A stretch of DNA of 64,000 bases from an uncultured Muribaculaceae bacterium (GCA_934661195.1 CAKUJD010000003.1:310001-374000), one strand, 5' to 3'; counted from the first letter of the stretch, positions 53,434 through 63,393 are shown. The notes: generated from the sequence alone by a model not told the origin. Numbers and translations are program-made.

Positions 53434-55107
53434 TTAGAATGTTGCCATCACAAAATCAACAATAATCTCTTTTCTTTGGTCTATTTTAGCCTTGTCCCAA
53501 AGATGATCCTGTTCCGTCATGTCACGGATTTCCTGTTGCTGGAGTAACTGGGTATAGGTGTTTCGTTTAGCTTCAAAAGTAGTGTTTCCGATAGATTCGT
53601 TATGATGGCCAGAAAGCAGCAAGTAGTTTCCGAGACAATTTAGATACGACTCTCTAAATTCATCATCGTATGGACAATAGCCACTATTGGCATCTTGATT
53701 TTCTGTGTTTGGAGCAATATGCTCACACTGAGATTTCTTCACGGCATCATAACGCTTCAACCCATAGCCAGACTTGCCCTTTTCTATGAGGTGATTCTCA
53801 TAAAGCCAAAGGATGATTTTGGCAATGTCATGCTCTTCAACGAAATTGCCTTCAAGCATGCGCTTGAACTCCACGTTGTTCCAATAATCCCACCATCCGT
53901 CTGTTGTAGTCTTCATCCATTCTATACGATTGACTACAGCGTGTACGTCGCCTTCAAAATTCTCGAAAACATCATTCAACCTCCATGTGAGAACAGCACG
54001 TGTACCAATAACTCTGTGGCGCAAGAATATAGATGTTAGCGCTTTGGCCAATAGTCTGAAGTCATCATCAGAAACGCCATTGCTATAAGCCTTGATTACA
54101 AATGGAAAAATAATAGCCGGCTGGCCGATAATCCGCAGTGTGTGTGCCATAATATCCGTTTGCTCGTTGTGTAAGAAAACGGTCATTTGTTCAAAACTAT
54201 TAGCAAGTGAATGTGTGAAACTGCGAATGAAGTTGATGCGTGAATCATCTTTCCCTAATTCTTCATCCACTTTTTGCAAGGCATTGCTTGCTTTAAGGCT
54301 ATTGAAGTACACACGCAAAGTGTATGTGAGAATATCATCCTCATCGATATTGCCTTCTATCTTTGATATAGATTTGTATATGTGTTCAAAGCGATTCTTT
54401 ACCTCGCTTATCAACTCTGCTTTCTCGTCCTCCGATGTACAATAAAGATGAATGTTGTACAGAAACTGCGCTTTGATTATTTCAAGATTGGACGGTTTTT
54501 TGCCACGGTTGTTCTGGAAGATGAACATTTGGATGGCTTCAGCCTCGTCCTTTACTGTATGCGTAGTGCAAGTGGCATTTACGACTGCGTCCAATATATC
54601 GTGCAATGAATCCTCGTCATAGGTGTTCAGTTGACTCACAAAGTAGTCGTAAGCCGCAACAATACGCTTTTGTGATTCTGTCTCCAACCCATTACGGTCA
54701 GTTTTTACTTTATTGATGACATAGTCACGGAACAATTGGTTATCGTAATCAACAGTAGAGAATTTGTAGGCTTGTCCGTCTTTCACAGGAGTGCCATAAA
54801 GGAAAACGTCATCCTCTGACAATGCTCCTGTCAATTCTTCCAATCTTCTGTAGATGGCAGAGATGAATATGGTAATAGTGGTCAAACGCTGTTGACCGTC
54901 AATGATGGCAAAATTGCGACTGCCTTTATCCTCGAACAGAAAATGTCCGAAATAATAACTTGATGCCGTATGGCTCTCTACATAATCCTGCAAGTCCACA
55001 AGGAACTGCTTTGTCTGCTTGCCTTCCCAGGAATATGCTCTTTGATAAGTCGGGACAAAGATTTTGTTGCCCGAAAGCATTTGCTTTATAGTTGTTGAAC
55101 TGTCCAT
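53434..55107 (-). CDS. DUF262/DUF1524 (GmrSD-like) nuclease-family protein
   Basis: 557 residues. N-terminal DUF262 with the ParB-like motifs VPTYQRAYSW (18-27), DGQQRLTT (70-77) and FQNNRGKKPSN (about 203); C-terminal DUF1524 with the HNH-like CEHIAPNTE and CLGNYLLLSGHHNESIGNTTFEAKRNTY. GmrSD enzymes are type IV systems that use NTP to cut glycosylated phage DNA; the combined single polypeptide is common. The first His of the HNH motif and the Asn residues are present. It sits alone in an AT-rich island between a MITE and a decayed exonuclease, consistent with acquired defence. Function in phage resistance is inference. Confidence 0.85.
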   Translation of the reverse strand: MDSSTTIKQMLSGNKIFVPTYQRAYSWEGKQTKQFLVDLQDYVESHTASSYYFGHFLFEDKGSRNFAIIDGQQRLTTITIFISAIYRRLEELTGALSEDDVFLYGTPVKDGQAYKFSTVDYDNQLFRDYVINKVKTDRNGLETESQKRIVAAYDYFVSQLNTYDEDSLHDILDAVVNATCTTHTVKDEAEAIQMFIFQNNRGKKPSNLEIIKAQFLYNIHLYCTSEDEKAELISEVKNRFEHIYKSISKIEGNIDEDDILTYTLRVYFNSLKASNALQKVDEELGKDDSRINFIRSFTHSLANSFEQMTVFLHNEQTDIMAHTLRIIGQPAIIFPFVIKAYSNGVSDDDFRLLAKALTSIFLRHRVIGTRAVLTWRLNDVFENFEGDVHAVVNRIEWMKTTTDGWWDYWNNVEFKRMLEGNFVEEHDIAKIILWLYENHLIEKGKSGYGLKRYDAVKKSQCEHIAPNTENQDANSGYCPYDDEFRESYLNCLGNYLLLSGHHNESIGNTTFEAKRNTYTQLLQQQEIRDMTEQDHLWDKAKIDQRKEIIVDFVMATF

Positions 55108-55118
55108 GATGAAAACAT

Positions 55119-55274
55119 TTAAAAGTCAATGAGTTTCATTGCAATGGCAGCGCAAGCTTCCGCATCTGCCATTGCAAGGTGATGTTTAGTGAGGTCGTAT
55201 CCACAATAGCAGCCATGAGTCTGCCCGGTAGCTCCAAGTCTGTAAAGACATTGAAATCTACAGCGATGATGCAT
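55119..55274 (-). pseudogene. Remnant of a DEDDh (DnaQ-like) 3'-5' exonuclease
   Basis: The 51-codon frame from ATG at 55274 ends LGATGQTHGCYCGYDLTKHHLAMADAEACAAIAMKLIDF, the C-terminal part of a DnaQ/RNase T-type exonuclease including the ExoIII motif H-x-A-x-x-D (HLAMAD). An overlapping frame (VDFNVFTDLELPG) resembles the ExoII region, so a deletion and a frameshift have removed the rest. It ends 11 bp before the DUF262 start. Its own -7 element (55321-55328, TAAATTTG) probably now drives the DUF262 gene. Confidence 0.6.
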
Positions 55275-55320
55275 ATTTTCATTTTTTTGGGGGCCATATT
55301 AATGTGATTGATGGTTTGTG

Positions 55321-55328
55321 CAAATTTA
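55321..55328 (-). promoter_or_regulatory. -7 element for the exonuclease remnant/DUF262 unit
   Basis: TAAATTTG on the minus strand. A C8 tract (55374-55381; G8 on the minus strand) lies about 46 bp farther upstream. Confidence 0.5.
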
Positions 55329-55409
55329 GTGCGTTTTTCCAAATAACAAAAATGCAATTAGACTAATTGAAAGCCCCCCCCAAAAAAATCCCATACCGCC
55401 TGCTGAATG

Positions 55410-55452
55410 AAAAACAAGCCGGGCTGCACAGTTGTTTCTGTGCAGCCCGGCT
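55410..55452 (-). terminator. Terminator of the rplU-rpmA operon
   Basis: Perfect 15-bp stem AGCCGGGCTGCACAG / CTGTGCAGCCCGGCT with T-rich sequence after it on the minus strand. Confidence 0.85.
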
Positions 55453-55505
55453 GTGTGCTGTGTTAGGCTTGGCCTTGGGCGCCACATGGCGCGGTGGGGC
55501 TTTGC

Positions 55506-55775
55506 TTAGTTCTCTTCGCCCTTGGCGGCGGCAACCACATTAATGTATGTGTGGCCGGCACGCTTCTGGAACTCTACTGTGCCGTCGACCAGTGCATAGA
55601 GGGTGTGGTCCTTGCCCATGCCCACGTTTGCGCCCGGACGGTGCACAGTGCCGCGCTGACGGCGGATGATGTTGCCTGCCTTAGCGAATTGACCACCAAA
55701 AATTTTAACGCCGAGTCGTTTGCTCTCCGACTCACGGCCGTTCTTAGAACTACCTACACCTTTCTTATGTGCCAT
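55506..55775 (-). CDS. rpmA: 50S ribosomal protein L27 (bL27)
   Basis: 89 residues starting [22 protein letters not shown]; the conserved [20 protein letters not shown] and VDGTVEF segments are complete. N-terminal residues reach the peptidyl-transferase centre. Second gene of the rplU-rpmA operon (21-bp gap). Confidence 0.97.
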   Translation of the reverse strand: MAHKKGVGSSKNGRESESKRLGVKIFGGQFAKAGNIIRRQRGTVHRPGANVGMGKDHTLYALVDGTVEFQKRAGHTYINVVAAAKGEEN

Positions 55776-55796
55776 AATCTTTTAAAATTTTAGGGG

Positions 55797-56117
55797 TTAA
55801 GCATTAACTTCTTTGATCACTAATTCGGTGAACACCTGGCGGTGGCCGTTAAGACGGCGATAGCCTTTGCGGCGCTTCTTTTTGAACACAAGCACCTTTT
55901 CACCTTTCACGAGGGGAGTCTTTACCTCGCAAACCACTTTTGCACCTTCTACGGTAGGTGCGCCAACTGTTACGTTACCGTCGGCGTCAACGAGCAGAAC
56001 TTTGTTGAATTCAACCACGTCGCCTTCTTTCTTCTCGTCGCCGAGATAGTGAACATACAGCTTCTTGCCTGCTTCGGCCTTGAACTGCTGTCCTTGAATT
56101 TCTACAATTGCGTACAT
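55797..56117 (-). CDS. rplU: 50S ribosomal protein L21 (bL21)
   Basis: 106 residues: [55 protein letters not shown] and the basic C-terminal [26 protein letters not shown]. Binds 23S rRNA next to L20. First gene of the operon, with a leader of about 85 nt. Confidence 0.97.
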   Translation of the reverse strand: MYAIVEIQGQQFKAEAGKKLYVHYLGDEKKEGDVVEFNKVLLVDADGNVTVGAPTVEGAKVVCEVKTPLVKGEKVLVFKKKRRKGYRRLNGHRQVFTELVIKEVNA

Positions 56118-56204
56118 TTAATTAATTGTAAATCAAGTTAATACCGTACGGCGGCCGCGAGCATAGCCCGCAACGCTTATTTGAGCCTTTCGGAAATCCA
56201 GCCG

Positions 56205-56212
56205 CAAAGTTA
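56205..56212 (-). promoter_or_regulatory. -7 element for rplU-rpmA
   Basis: TAACTTTG on the minus strand, 88 bp before the rplU start. The GC-rich leader contains GCGGGC/GCCGCC segments that could fold; an L21 autoregulatory leader is possible but not shown. Confidence 0.55.
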
Positions 56213-56331
56213 CAACCTTTTCGCTGAATACCAAAGCAATAGCCCACACTTTTTTCACTGCCAATCGTGAGTTTTGCACAAATGTGAAATATGGCCTTTT
56301 GGTGGCTTTGGCCTTACCATGCTTTGCCCTT

Positions 56332-58524
56332 TCACATAAAATTTATAGGCACAACCAGCTTTATGGTGAAGTTGCGACCCATATTGTACACTCCCAACCT
56401 GCCAGTGGCGTTGTTCATGTCGAGATACTTCAGACGGCTTAAATGATTCTGATAGGCCTTGTCGGTTATGTTCTCGCACGACAGGTATAGTGAAAACAGG
56501 CGTTTGCCGCGATGCAGCACATCGGTGCCGGCATAGACGTTTAACAGCGTGTATGCCGGGGTGGCCGTCTCGGTGTTGTTGGCGGCATAATAATGGTTTT
56601 GCCGCAAGTTGCAGTCCGACTCCACTTTGACAAACAGGTTGTCGAAAGTCTTTCCTCGGCACACAAACTCATATCTTATGTCGGCAAGCCAGCGCGGGGC
56701 TGGTGTGAGCGGAAGATATTTGGAGTCGGCCGGCTGATTAAGCTGCACGGAGTTGACATATGAGAAACTGTTGCCAATGTGAAGCCCCGCAAATGGATGC
56801 ACGTCGACGCGGGCCTCGCCGCCAAGCAGGCGTGCGTTGCCCGATGTAAACTTGTAGGCCGGTGTGCCGTCGATAAGCACTGCGTTGCCGTTGGCGTCGG
56901 CGAGTTTCTCGGCAAATATGTAGTTGCTTATGCGGTTGGCAAACAGCGACAGCTCGGCCGACACCACGTCTGACGTGTAGTCTGCGCCAAGGTCAATCTG
57001 CCAGCTGTGCTCAGGCTTCAGATTGTTGTTGCCTATCTCGTAACGGCTTGTCCCTTCATGCTCGCCGTTGGCTGCAAGCTCGCTTATGTTGGGCGCGCGG
57101 AATCCGGTTGACACATTCAGCTTGGCATTAAGCCCGGGCAGGATGCTCTGCGCCACTCCTATGCTTGCCGAGACACCGTCGAGCGAACGCCTGAAGTCGT
57201 TGAAGCGCATAGGGGTCTCCCCGTCAGTGCTTTTGCCGTCATCCTCCTCTGTGGCGGCCATTGCGTTGCTGTGCAGGCGGCGATGGTCGTAGCGTATGCC
57301 GCCGCTTAGGCTTGTGCCGCCAAACTTTCGGCTTGTGGTGGCAAACAAGCCATAGTCAAACAGATGATAGCTTGGAATGAGGAACTCCGAGCCAAGGTTC
57401 TGCGACCTTTGCCACATGCCGTTTATGCCAGCGGACAGCCGCCAGCCGCTCAGTTCGGGCGACTGGTAGCGCAAGTCGTAGTTGATGGTGTGCAGCCGCA
57501 GGTAGAGCCCGTATTCGTCTCTCGATTCCTCATATTCCTGGCGTTGGTTCTGCTGGTAGCCCAATATGAACTTGAGATTTCCGCTGCCAATGTTCCACAG
57601 GTTGTCGAGCACGGCCTTGTAGTGATGTATTTGCTGGTAGGGCAAAGGGGTGCCGTAGCCTTTCCCCGTGAATCCTTCGGGGGCCGAGAGTATGCCGGTC
57701 TCTTCGTCTCGCTCGCCCTCAACGATGCCTGGTGTCAGGTGATAATAGTCGAGGGTGAGATGCGTGTGGCCGTTGCTGTGGTCGTAGCCCAGCAATTGCG
57801 AGAAAGCCTGCTCGCGAAATGCCGATCCGTACACATATCCGTCGTAAGCGTTGCGATAGGAGTGGGCGGCTTTGCCGCTATAGCGTGAGTTCCACACAAA
57901 TCCGCCCTTGTTGCCGGCAAAGTTTAGCGAGTAGTCAAACAGTCCGTTGTTGGTCTGATAACCTGTCGACAGATTGCCCTGCATCTCGCCAAGCGGCAGG
58001 ATAGGCGCGCTGCGAAACACTATCACGCCTGCCATTGCATCCGACCCATACATCAGGCTGGCAGGCCCTTTAAGGATTTCGGCCGAATATACCGACGCTG
58101 CATCAATCTCCACTCCATGCTCGTCGCCCCATTGCTGGCCTTCCTGGCGTATGCCATCGTTGACCACAACCACGCGATTGTAACCCAATCCTCTAATCAC
58201 GGGCTTTGATATGCTGCTGCCCGTAGTCACCTGCGACACACCTGGCTGGCGCGATATGGCATCAACGATATTTGTGCTCGGCAGTGTCTCCAACTGACGG
58301 TGTGTGACTATGGAAACTGGGGCGGGCTGCTCTCGTAGGCGCTGGTATCCGGTGAGTCCGGTCACCACCACCTCGTCGAGTCTCACGGGGCTCTCTGTTA
58401 TGGGTTGGTGCATTATGGAGTCGGTCTTATTCTCATTGGCCGCAAGCTGCTTTATAGCCTCAGCGGGGGCTGTTGCCGACGAGCATACGCCAATCAGCAA
58501 TATCGAATTAAGTATTTTATTCAT
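56332..58524 (-). CDS. TonB-dependent outer-membrane receptor, metal uptake type
   Basis: 730 residues. Signal peptide, then plug domain beginning LDEVVVTGLTGYQRLREQPAPVSIVTHRQLETLPSTNIVDAISRQPGVSQVT, with SKPVIRGLGYNRVVVVNDGIRQEGQQWGDEHGVEIDAASVYSAEILKGPASLMYGSDAMAGVI, and a 22-strand barrel with the NLKPEHSWQIDLGADY segment. The QQWGDEHG(V/L)EID signature is common in receptors of the ZnuD/heme/metal branch rather than SusC. It lacks a SusD partner. Preceded 80 bp upstream by a His/Cys-rich small protein, which supports metal ion uptake; the ligand (Zn, Cu or heme) is inferred. Confidence 0.85.
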   Translation of the reverse strand: MNKILNSILLIGVCSSATAPAEAIKQLAANENKTDSIMHQPITESPVRLDEVVVTGLTGYQRLREQPAPVSIVTHRQLETLPSTNIVDAISRQPGVSQVTTGSSISKPVIRGLGYNRVVVVNDGIRQEGQQWGDEHGVEIDAASVYSAEILKGPASLMYGSDAMAGVIVFRSAPILPLGEMQGNLSTGYQTNNGLFDYSLNFAGNKGGFVWNSRYSGKAAHSYRNAYDGYVYGSAFREQAFSQLLGYDHSNGHTHLTLDYYHLTPGIVEGERDEETGILSAPEGFTGKGYGTPLPYQQIHHYKAVLDNLWNIGSGNLKFILGYQQNQRQEYEESRDEYGLYLRLHTINYDLRYQSPELSGWRLSAGINGMWQRSQNLGSEFLIPSYHLFDYGLFATTSRKFGGTSLSGGIRYDHRRLHSNAMAATEEDDGKSTDGETPMRFNDFRRSLDGVSASIGVAQSILPGLNAKLNVSTGFRAPNISELAANGEHEGTSRYEIGNNNLKPEHSWQIDLGADYTSDVVSAELSLFANRISNYIFAEKLADANGNAVLIDGTPAYKFTSGNARLLGGEARVDVHPFAGLHIGNSFSYVNSVQLNQPADSKYLPLTPAPRWLADIRYEFVCRGKTFDNLFVKVESDCNLRQNHYYAANNTETATPAYTLLNVYAGTDVLHRGKRLFSLYLSCENITDKAYQNHLSRLKYLDMNNATGRLGVYNMGRNFTIKLVVPINFM

Positions 58525-58604
58525 AGTATGTTGCCTTATTCTTTTTTATGTCATAGAATATGCTGTCGTCGCAATAATGCTGCGAAGACTACGCATGTGT
58601 TTTT

Positions 58605-58976
58605 TTATCCAATAAAAACAAGGCAATAGGGCGGTGCTCGCGTGTTTGTGGCATTGTCTGGGCGTTGCGGAATTTCAGTGCGCCGGTTCAGCCAGACAAT
58701 GCGGAATGTAACAGCCACGGCAGGCAGCATGGCGGCTGCGGCTGCGGTGTAAAGGGTGTTTTGCAGCTGGCACAGCACGCATTCGTGCGTGTTATGCTGC
58801 ATGGCATAGAGATGCCCGCCGTGGTGCACGTGATGGATGCATTCTTGGCACACAGGCACGGGATTAAACGTCTGCGCTTCATCGTGGTGATGAAACGTCA
58901 AGGCAATGACCATTGGCACATACACCAACAGAAGAAGCCAAGAAAGACGTGAACTCTTGTCTGTTATCCCTTGCAT
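58605..58976 (-). CDS. Small His/Cys-rich membrane-anchored protein
   Basis: 123 residues. An N-terminal hydrophobic segment (LSWLLLLVYVPMVIALTF) ends in HHHDE, followed by CQECIHHVHHGGHLYAMQHNTHECVLCQLQ (two CxxC pairs with at least eight His) and a second hydrophobic helix (AAAAAMLPAVAVTFRIVWL). The layout suggests a periplasmic or exposed loop that binds a metal such as Zn(II) or Cu(I/II). First gene of the unit with the TonB-dependent receptor; a -7 element lies at 59028-59035. No named family recognised. Confidence 0.65.
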   Translation of the reverse strand: MQGITDKSSRLSWLLLLVYVPMVIALTFHHHDEAQTFNPVPVCQECIHHVHHGGHLYAMQHNTHECVLCQLQNTLYTAAAAAMLPAVAVTFRIVWLNRRTEIPQRPDNATNTRAPPYCLVFIG

Positions 58977-59027
58977 ATGATTATGAAAAATCGGCTTGTC
59001 TTGCCGTGTGAAACTTCAAATGCTGTG

Positions 59028-59035
59028 CAAAGTTA
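59028..59035 (-). promoter_or_regulatory. -7 element for the metal-receptor unit
   Basis: TAACTTTG on the minus strand, 52 bp before the start at 58976. Confidence 0.5.
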
Positions 59036-59258
59036 TATTATTTATTGCAAATAATGTGATAAAATGATACTTTTTTATGTGTCTTTATTTAATTTTGATG
59101 CCGTGCGCCGAAAAACGGCCAACCATGTTGCACAACATATTTTAATTGCCGCCACATATTCAAAGTATTGTATAACTTTACAACAGCCAAAACAATGGCT
59201 GTGGCTTATGAGTGCGAAAAAATGTGCCGTTTGATTTCGTGCTGAACGCTAATTGTGC

Positions 59259-59266
59259 TACCTTTG
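59259..59266 (+). promoter_or_regulatory. -7 element for phoH
   Basis: TACCTTTG only 12 bp before the ATG, so the leader is nearly absent; TTTG at 59230 may serve as the -33 element. Confidence 0.5.
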
Positions 59267-59277
59267 CAACATATTAA

Positions 59278-60279
59278 ATGCAATCTATGATTGAACGTCA
59301 TGTAATCATCGACTCGGTTGACCCCGTGGTGTTCTACGGGGTCAACAACTCTAACATACAACTGATTCGCGACCTGTTTCCAAAACTGCGCATGGCAGCG
59401 CGCGGCACGGTGATAACCGTGATTGGCGACGAGGAGGAAACCGAGCGCTTTGAGCGCAATGTGAAGAAACTTGAGGAATACTGTGCCAAATACAACAAGC
59501 TGAACGAGGATGTGATAATCGACACCATCAACGGAGTCCCGCCCAAGGAGCTGAAGATGGACGACGCCATTGTGTATGGCGTGAACGGCAAGCCCATCAA
59601 GGCCCGCACCCCCAACCAGCAGCTGATGGTGAAGGCATGCACCGACAACGACCTCACATTCGCCCTCGGCCCCGCAGGCACGGGCAAGACCTATCTGGCC
59701 GTGGCATTGGCCGTGCGCGCCCTTAAAAACAAGGAGGTGCGCAAAATCATCTTGTCGCGCCCCGCGGTCGAGGCCGGCGAGAAGCTGGGCTTCCTGCCCG
59801 GCGACATGCGCGACAAAATTGACCCCTACCTGCAGCCTCTGTACGACGCCCTTGAGGACATGATTCCCGGAGCCAAGCTAAAGGAGCTGATGGACGGCAA
59901 CGTGATTCAGATTGCTCCGCTGGCATTCATGCGCGGCCGCACGCTCAACGACGCCGTGATAGTGCTCGACGAGGCGCAGAACACCACAGTGCACCAAATC
60001 AAGATGTTCCTCACCCGCCTGGGCATGGGGTCGAAGATGATTGTGACTGGCGACACCTCGCAAATCGACCTGCCCCGCAGCACGGCCTCGGGCCTGGTGC
60101 AGGCGCTGAAGGTGCTGCGCCACGTGGAGGGCATCGGGCGCGTGGAGTTTGGCAAAAAAGACATTGTGCGCCACCGCCTGGTGCAGCGCATAGTGGAGGC
60201 CTACGAGAAGCACGACGCCCTGGCCAAGGCCGGGTCGACGACGACGGCCAGCCGGCCGACAAGGGAAATTGAAATTTAG
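59278..60279 (+). CDS. phoH: PhoH family ATPase
   Basis: 333 residues. An N-terminal KH-like region (1-110) and a PhoH ATPase domain with [18 protein letters not shown] (Walker A), [21 protein letters not shown] and VIVLDEAQN (Walker B), and [21 protein letters not shown]. Length matches PhoH-L proteins. Thought to act in RNA processing or ribosome-linked stress; in many bacteria it is next to ybeY, which is absent here. Followed at once by purC. Confidence 0.93.
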   Translation: MQSMIERHVIIDSVDPVVFYGVNNSNIQLIRDLFPKLRMAARGTVITVIGDEEETERFERNVKKLEEYCAKYNKLNEDVIIDTINGVPPKELKMDDAIVYGVNGKPIKARTPNQQLMVKACTDNDLTFALGPAGTGKTYLAVALAVRALKNKEVRKIILSRPAVEAGEKLGFLPGDMRDKIDPYLQPLYDALEDMIPGAKLKELMDGNVIQIAPLAFMRGRTLNDAVIVLDEAQNTTVHQIKMFLTRLGMGSKMIVTGDTSQIDLPRSTASGLVQALKVLRHVEGIGRVEFGKKDIVRHRLVQRIVEAYEKHDALAKAGSTTTASRPTREIEI

Positions 60280-60328
60280 ACACGACACAACAACAAAACA
60301 TCACTTAACTAAAGTTTTTATAGCAAAA

Positions 60329-61282
60329 ATGGCAAATACGTTAACTCACACCGACTTCCATTTCGAGGGACAAAAAAGCGTGTATCACGGCAAGGTCCGT
60401 GACGTGTACAACATCAACGACGACCTGCTGGTGATGGTCGCCACCGACCGCATTTCGGCTTTCGACTTCATTCTGCCCAAGGGCATACCGTCGAAGGGCC
60501 AGGTGCTCAACCAAATCGCAGCTCAGTTTCTCGATGCCACTGCCGACATCGTGCCCAACTGGAAGCTGGCCACTCCCGACCCCATGGTCACAGTGGGTGT
60601 GAAGTGCGAGGGCTTCCCCGTTGAGATGATCATCCGCGGCTACCTCACCGGCAGCGCATGGCGCGCCTACGCCGAGGGCTGCCGCGAGCTGTGCGGCGTG
60701 AAGCTGCCCGAGGGCATGCGCGAAAACCAAAAGTTCCCCGAGCCCATCATCACCCCCACCACCAAGGCCGCAAGCGGCCACGACGAGAACATCTCGCGCG
60801 AGGAGATTCTGAAGCAGGGCATCATCAGCGAGGACGACTACAAGCAGGTGGAGGCCTACACGCGCGCCCTGTTTGCCCGCGGCAGCGAAATCGCGGCCGG
60901 CAAGGGCCTGATTCTGGTCGACACCAAATATGAGTTTGGCAAGCGCGACGGCAAGGTGATTCTGATGGACGAGATCCACACCCCCGACTCTTCGCGCTAC
61001 TTCTACTCCAAGGGCTATGAGGAGCGCTTCGAGAAAGGCGAGCCACAGAAGCAGCTGTCGAAGGAGTTTGTGCGCCAGTGGCTCATAGAGCACAACTTCA
61101 TGGGCAAGCCCGGACAGACCATGCCCGAGATGACCGACGAGTATTGCGAGACCGTGGCCGAGCGCTACATCGAGCTGTATGAGGACATCACCGGCAAGAA
61201 GTTTGAGCGTGCCGCAGCCGACGTCGACCTCGCTGCCCGCATCGAGAAAAACGTGGCCGCCTATCTGGCTTCGCGCAAGTGA
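60329..61282 (+). CDS. purC: Phosphoribosylaminoimidazolesuccinocarboxamide synthase
   Basis: 317 residues from ATG at 60329 ([27 protein letters not shown]). Catalyses SAICAR formation from CAIR and aspartate in purine synthesis. Signature [45 protein letters not shown], and [11 protein letters not shown]. It is longer than the E. coli enzyme (237 residues) but normal for Bacteroidetes. 49-bp gap after phoH, so co-transcription is likely. Confidence 0.95.
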   Translation: MANTLTHTDFHFEGQKSVYHGKVRDVYNINDDLLVMVATDRISAFDFILPKGIPSKGQVLNQIAAQFLDATADIVPNWKLATPDPMVTVGVKCEGFPVEMIIRGYLTGSAWRAYAEGCRELCGVKLPEGMRENQKFPEPIITPTTKAASGHDENISREEILKQGIISEDDYKQVEAYTRALFARGSEIAAGKGLILVDTKYEFGKRDGKVILMDEIHTPDSSRYFYSKGYEERFEKGEPQKQLSKEFVRQWLIEHNFMGKPGQTMPEMTDEYCETVAERYIELYEDITGKKFERAAADVDLAARIEKNVAAYLASRK

Positions 61283-61309
61283 CGCCAGCCGACACACCGC
61301 ATAATTCGT

Positions 61310-61379
61310 GATGCAGGCATGCGCAGAGCAGGCGCCTTAGAGGTGGCGCGGCTCGGTGGTGCCTGCATCCGTTTTTTTT
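61310..61379 (+). terminator. Terminator of phoH-purC
   Basis: GATGCAGGCA (61310-61319) pairs with TGCCTGCATC (61360-61369), with a GCGCC/GGCGC inner stem, then T8. Confidence 0.8.
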
Positions 61380-61417
61380 AAAAAAAGACAATCAAACAAA
61401 AGCATAAAAGAAATCAA

Positions 61418-62155
61418 GTGGACTACAAAAGCGAGAAACTGATGCCCTACTCGGGCGAAGAAGGCAAAACGGGCCAGGTGAGGCAGATGTTCGACTCCAT
61501 AGCCCCGGCCTACGACTTCATGAACCACGCCATGACCCTTGGAATTGACAAACTGTGGCGCCGAAAGGCCGTGCGCATGATTGCCCAGGCCGCCCCGCGC
61601 CGCATCCTCGATGTGGCCACGGGCACCGGCGACTTTGCCATAAAGCTGTGCCGCGACCTGCACCCTGAGTCGGTGGTTGGCATCGACATTTCGCAGGGCA
61701 TGCTCGACGTGGCGCGTCGCAAGGTGGCACAGCGCGGAATGCAAGGCGTGATCACATTTGAGCAGGCCGACTGCCTGCACACCAGCTTTGCCGACAACAC
61801 GTTTGACGCCATCACCGTGGCCTTCGGCGTGCGCAACTTTGAGCACATCGAGCAGGGCTACCGCGAGATGCTGCGCGTGCTCAAGCCCAGCGGCACCCTG
61901 TGTGTGATAGAGTTGTCGGTGCCGCCCAACCCGCTCATCCGCTTCTTCTACAACCTGTATGCGCTGCACATAATCCCGGCCATTGGCGGCCTCAAGTCGC
62001 ACGACCGCAGCGCCTACCGCTACCTGCCGCTGAGCATAGCAGCCGCTCCGCAGGGCCAGAAGATGCTCGACATAATGCGCGCCACCGGTTTCAGTAGTTG
62101 TGCCTGCCGCCGCCTCACTTTGGGCGTGTGCTCGGTCTACACCGCGGTGAAGTGA
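61418..62155 (+). CDS. ubiE: Demethylmenaquinone methyltransferase (UbiE/MenG)
   Basis: 245 residues from a GTG start (MDYKSEKLMPYSGEEGKTGQVRQMFDSIAPAYDFMNHAMTLGID). SAM-dependent methyltransferase; SAM-binding loop DVATGTGDFAIKL and GIDISQGMLDVA, then the family block FDAITVAFGVRNFEH and LSVPPNPLIRFFYNLY. Performs the last methylation of menaquinone; Bacteroidales use menaquinone only, so the reaction is most likely MenG. Length normal. Confidence 0.95.
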   Translation: MDYKSEKLMPYSGEEGKTGQVRQMFDSIAPAYDFMNHAMTLGIDKLWRRKAVRMIAQAAPRRILDVATGTGDFAIKLCRDLHPESVVGIDISQGMLDVARRKVAQRGMQGVITFEQADCLHTSFADNTFDAITVAFGVRNFEHIEQGYREMLRVLKPSGTLCVIELSVPPNPLIRFFYNLYALHIIPAIGGLKSHDRSAYRYLPLSIAAAPQGQKMLDIMRATGFSSCACRRLTLGVCSVYTAVK

Positions 62156-62345
62156 CCGTGGGCTGTTCACCCCCTGTTATGCTTTTTTTACACGCATTGC
62201 CGTGGCGCAGAGCAAAAAAAACGTTAATTTTGTGCCGACTAATGTGCGGTGGCCTAGTGCCGCCCCCACTACAGCTTCATATAGCCAGCGACGCAAGCAT
62301 TAGCGAGAGGACAACAAAGAAACCAATAATTTATATAATAAGACT

Positions 62346-63326
62346 ATGGCAGCAATAAAAACCATCGGCATCTTAACATCGGGAGGCGATGCCCCCGGCA
62401 TGAACGCAGCAATCCGCGCGGTAACGCGCTCAGCTATATTCAGCGGCTTCAAGGTGAAAGGCATCTACCGCGGCTACAAGGGCCTCATCGACGATGAGGT
62501 GGTAGAGTTCAAAACCCAAAACGTGTCGAACATCATCCAGCAGGGCGGCACCATACTGAAGACGGCGCGCAGCAAGGAATTCCCCACTCCCGAAGGCCAC
62601 CAGAAGGCCTACGAGGTGATGAAAAAGGAAGAAATCGACGCCCTGGTGGTGATAGGCGGCGACGGTTCGCTGAGCGGCGCGCGCCAGTTTGCCAGCGAAT
62701 ATGATGTGCCCATCATTGGCCTGCCGGGCACCATCGACAACGACCTTTATGGCACCGACCACACCATTGGCTACGACACCGCCCTCAACACCATCATGTG
62801 GTGCGTGGACCGCATCCGCGACACGGCCACCAGCCACGAGCGTCTGTTCTTCATCGAGGTGATGGGCCGCAACGCCGGCTTCCTTGCCCTCAACGGAGCA
62901 ATCGCCAGCGGCGCCGAGGCTGCCATCATCCCCGAGATTTCCACCGAGGTCGACCAGCTGGCCGAACTCATCCAGAACGGATTCCGCAAGAGCAAGAACT
63001 CATCGATAGTGCTTGTGGCCGAGAGCCCCATCACCGGTGGTGCCATGGGCCTGGCCGAGCGCGTGCGCAAGGAGTATCCGCAATACGACGTGCGCGTCAC
63101 CATACTTGGCCACCTGCAGCGCGGCGGCTCACCCACTGCGTGCGACCGCATTCTTGCTTCGCGCATGGGCGCGGCTGCAGTCGATGCACTGCTCGAAGGC
63201 CAGCGCAATGTGATGATTGGCGACGCCAACGATGAGATTGTGTATGTGCCTTTTTCAAAGGCCATCAAAAACGACAAACCCATCGACCGCGAGCTGCTCA
63301 CCACCCTGCGCCGCCTCTCGATCTGA
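62346..63326 (+). CDS. pfkA: ATP-dependent 6-phosphofructokinase
   Basis: 326 residues. ATP-binding [25 protein letters not shown], catalytic [22 protein letters not shown], and [15 protein letters not shown]. The GGDGS and PGTIDND motifs fit the ATP-using PfkA group (GGDGS with Gly-104-type residue) rather than PPi enzymes. Phosphorylates fructose 6-phosphate in glycolysis. Followed by a strong terminator. Confidence 0.95.
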   Translation: MAAIKTIGILTSGGDAPGMNAAIRAVTRSAIFSGFKVKGIYRGYKGLIDDEVVEFKTQNVSNIIQQGGTILKTARSKEFPTPEGHQKAYEVMKKEEIDALVVIGGDGSLSGARQFASEYDVPIIGLPGTIDNDLYGTDHTIGYDTALNTIMWCVDRIRDTATSHERLFFIEVMGRNAGFLALNGAIASGAEAAIIPEISTEVDQLAELIQNGFRKSKNSSIVLVAESPITGGAMGLAERVRKEYPQYDVRVTILGHLQRGGSPTACDRILASRMGAAAVDALLEGQRNVMIGDANDEIVYVPFSKAIKNDKPIDRELLTTLRRLSI

Positions 63327-63352
63327 TCCGCAGCGCTAAAGACATTAATGCC

Positions 63353-63393
63353 GGCGGGCCGCATTCCAATCGGAGTGCGGCCCGCCTTGTTTT
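63353..63393 (+). terminator. Terminator of pfkA
   Basis: 15-bp stem GGCGGGCCGCATTCC / GGAGTGCGGCCCGCC with one G-T pair, then TTGTTTT. Confidence 0.8.
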
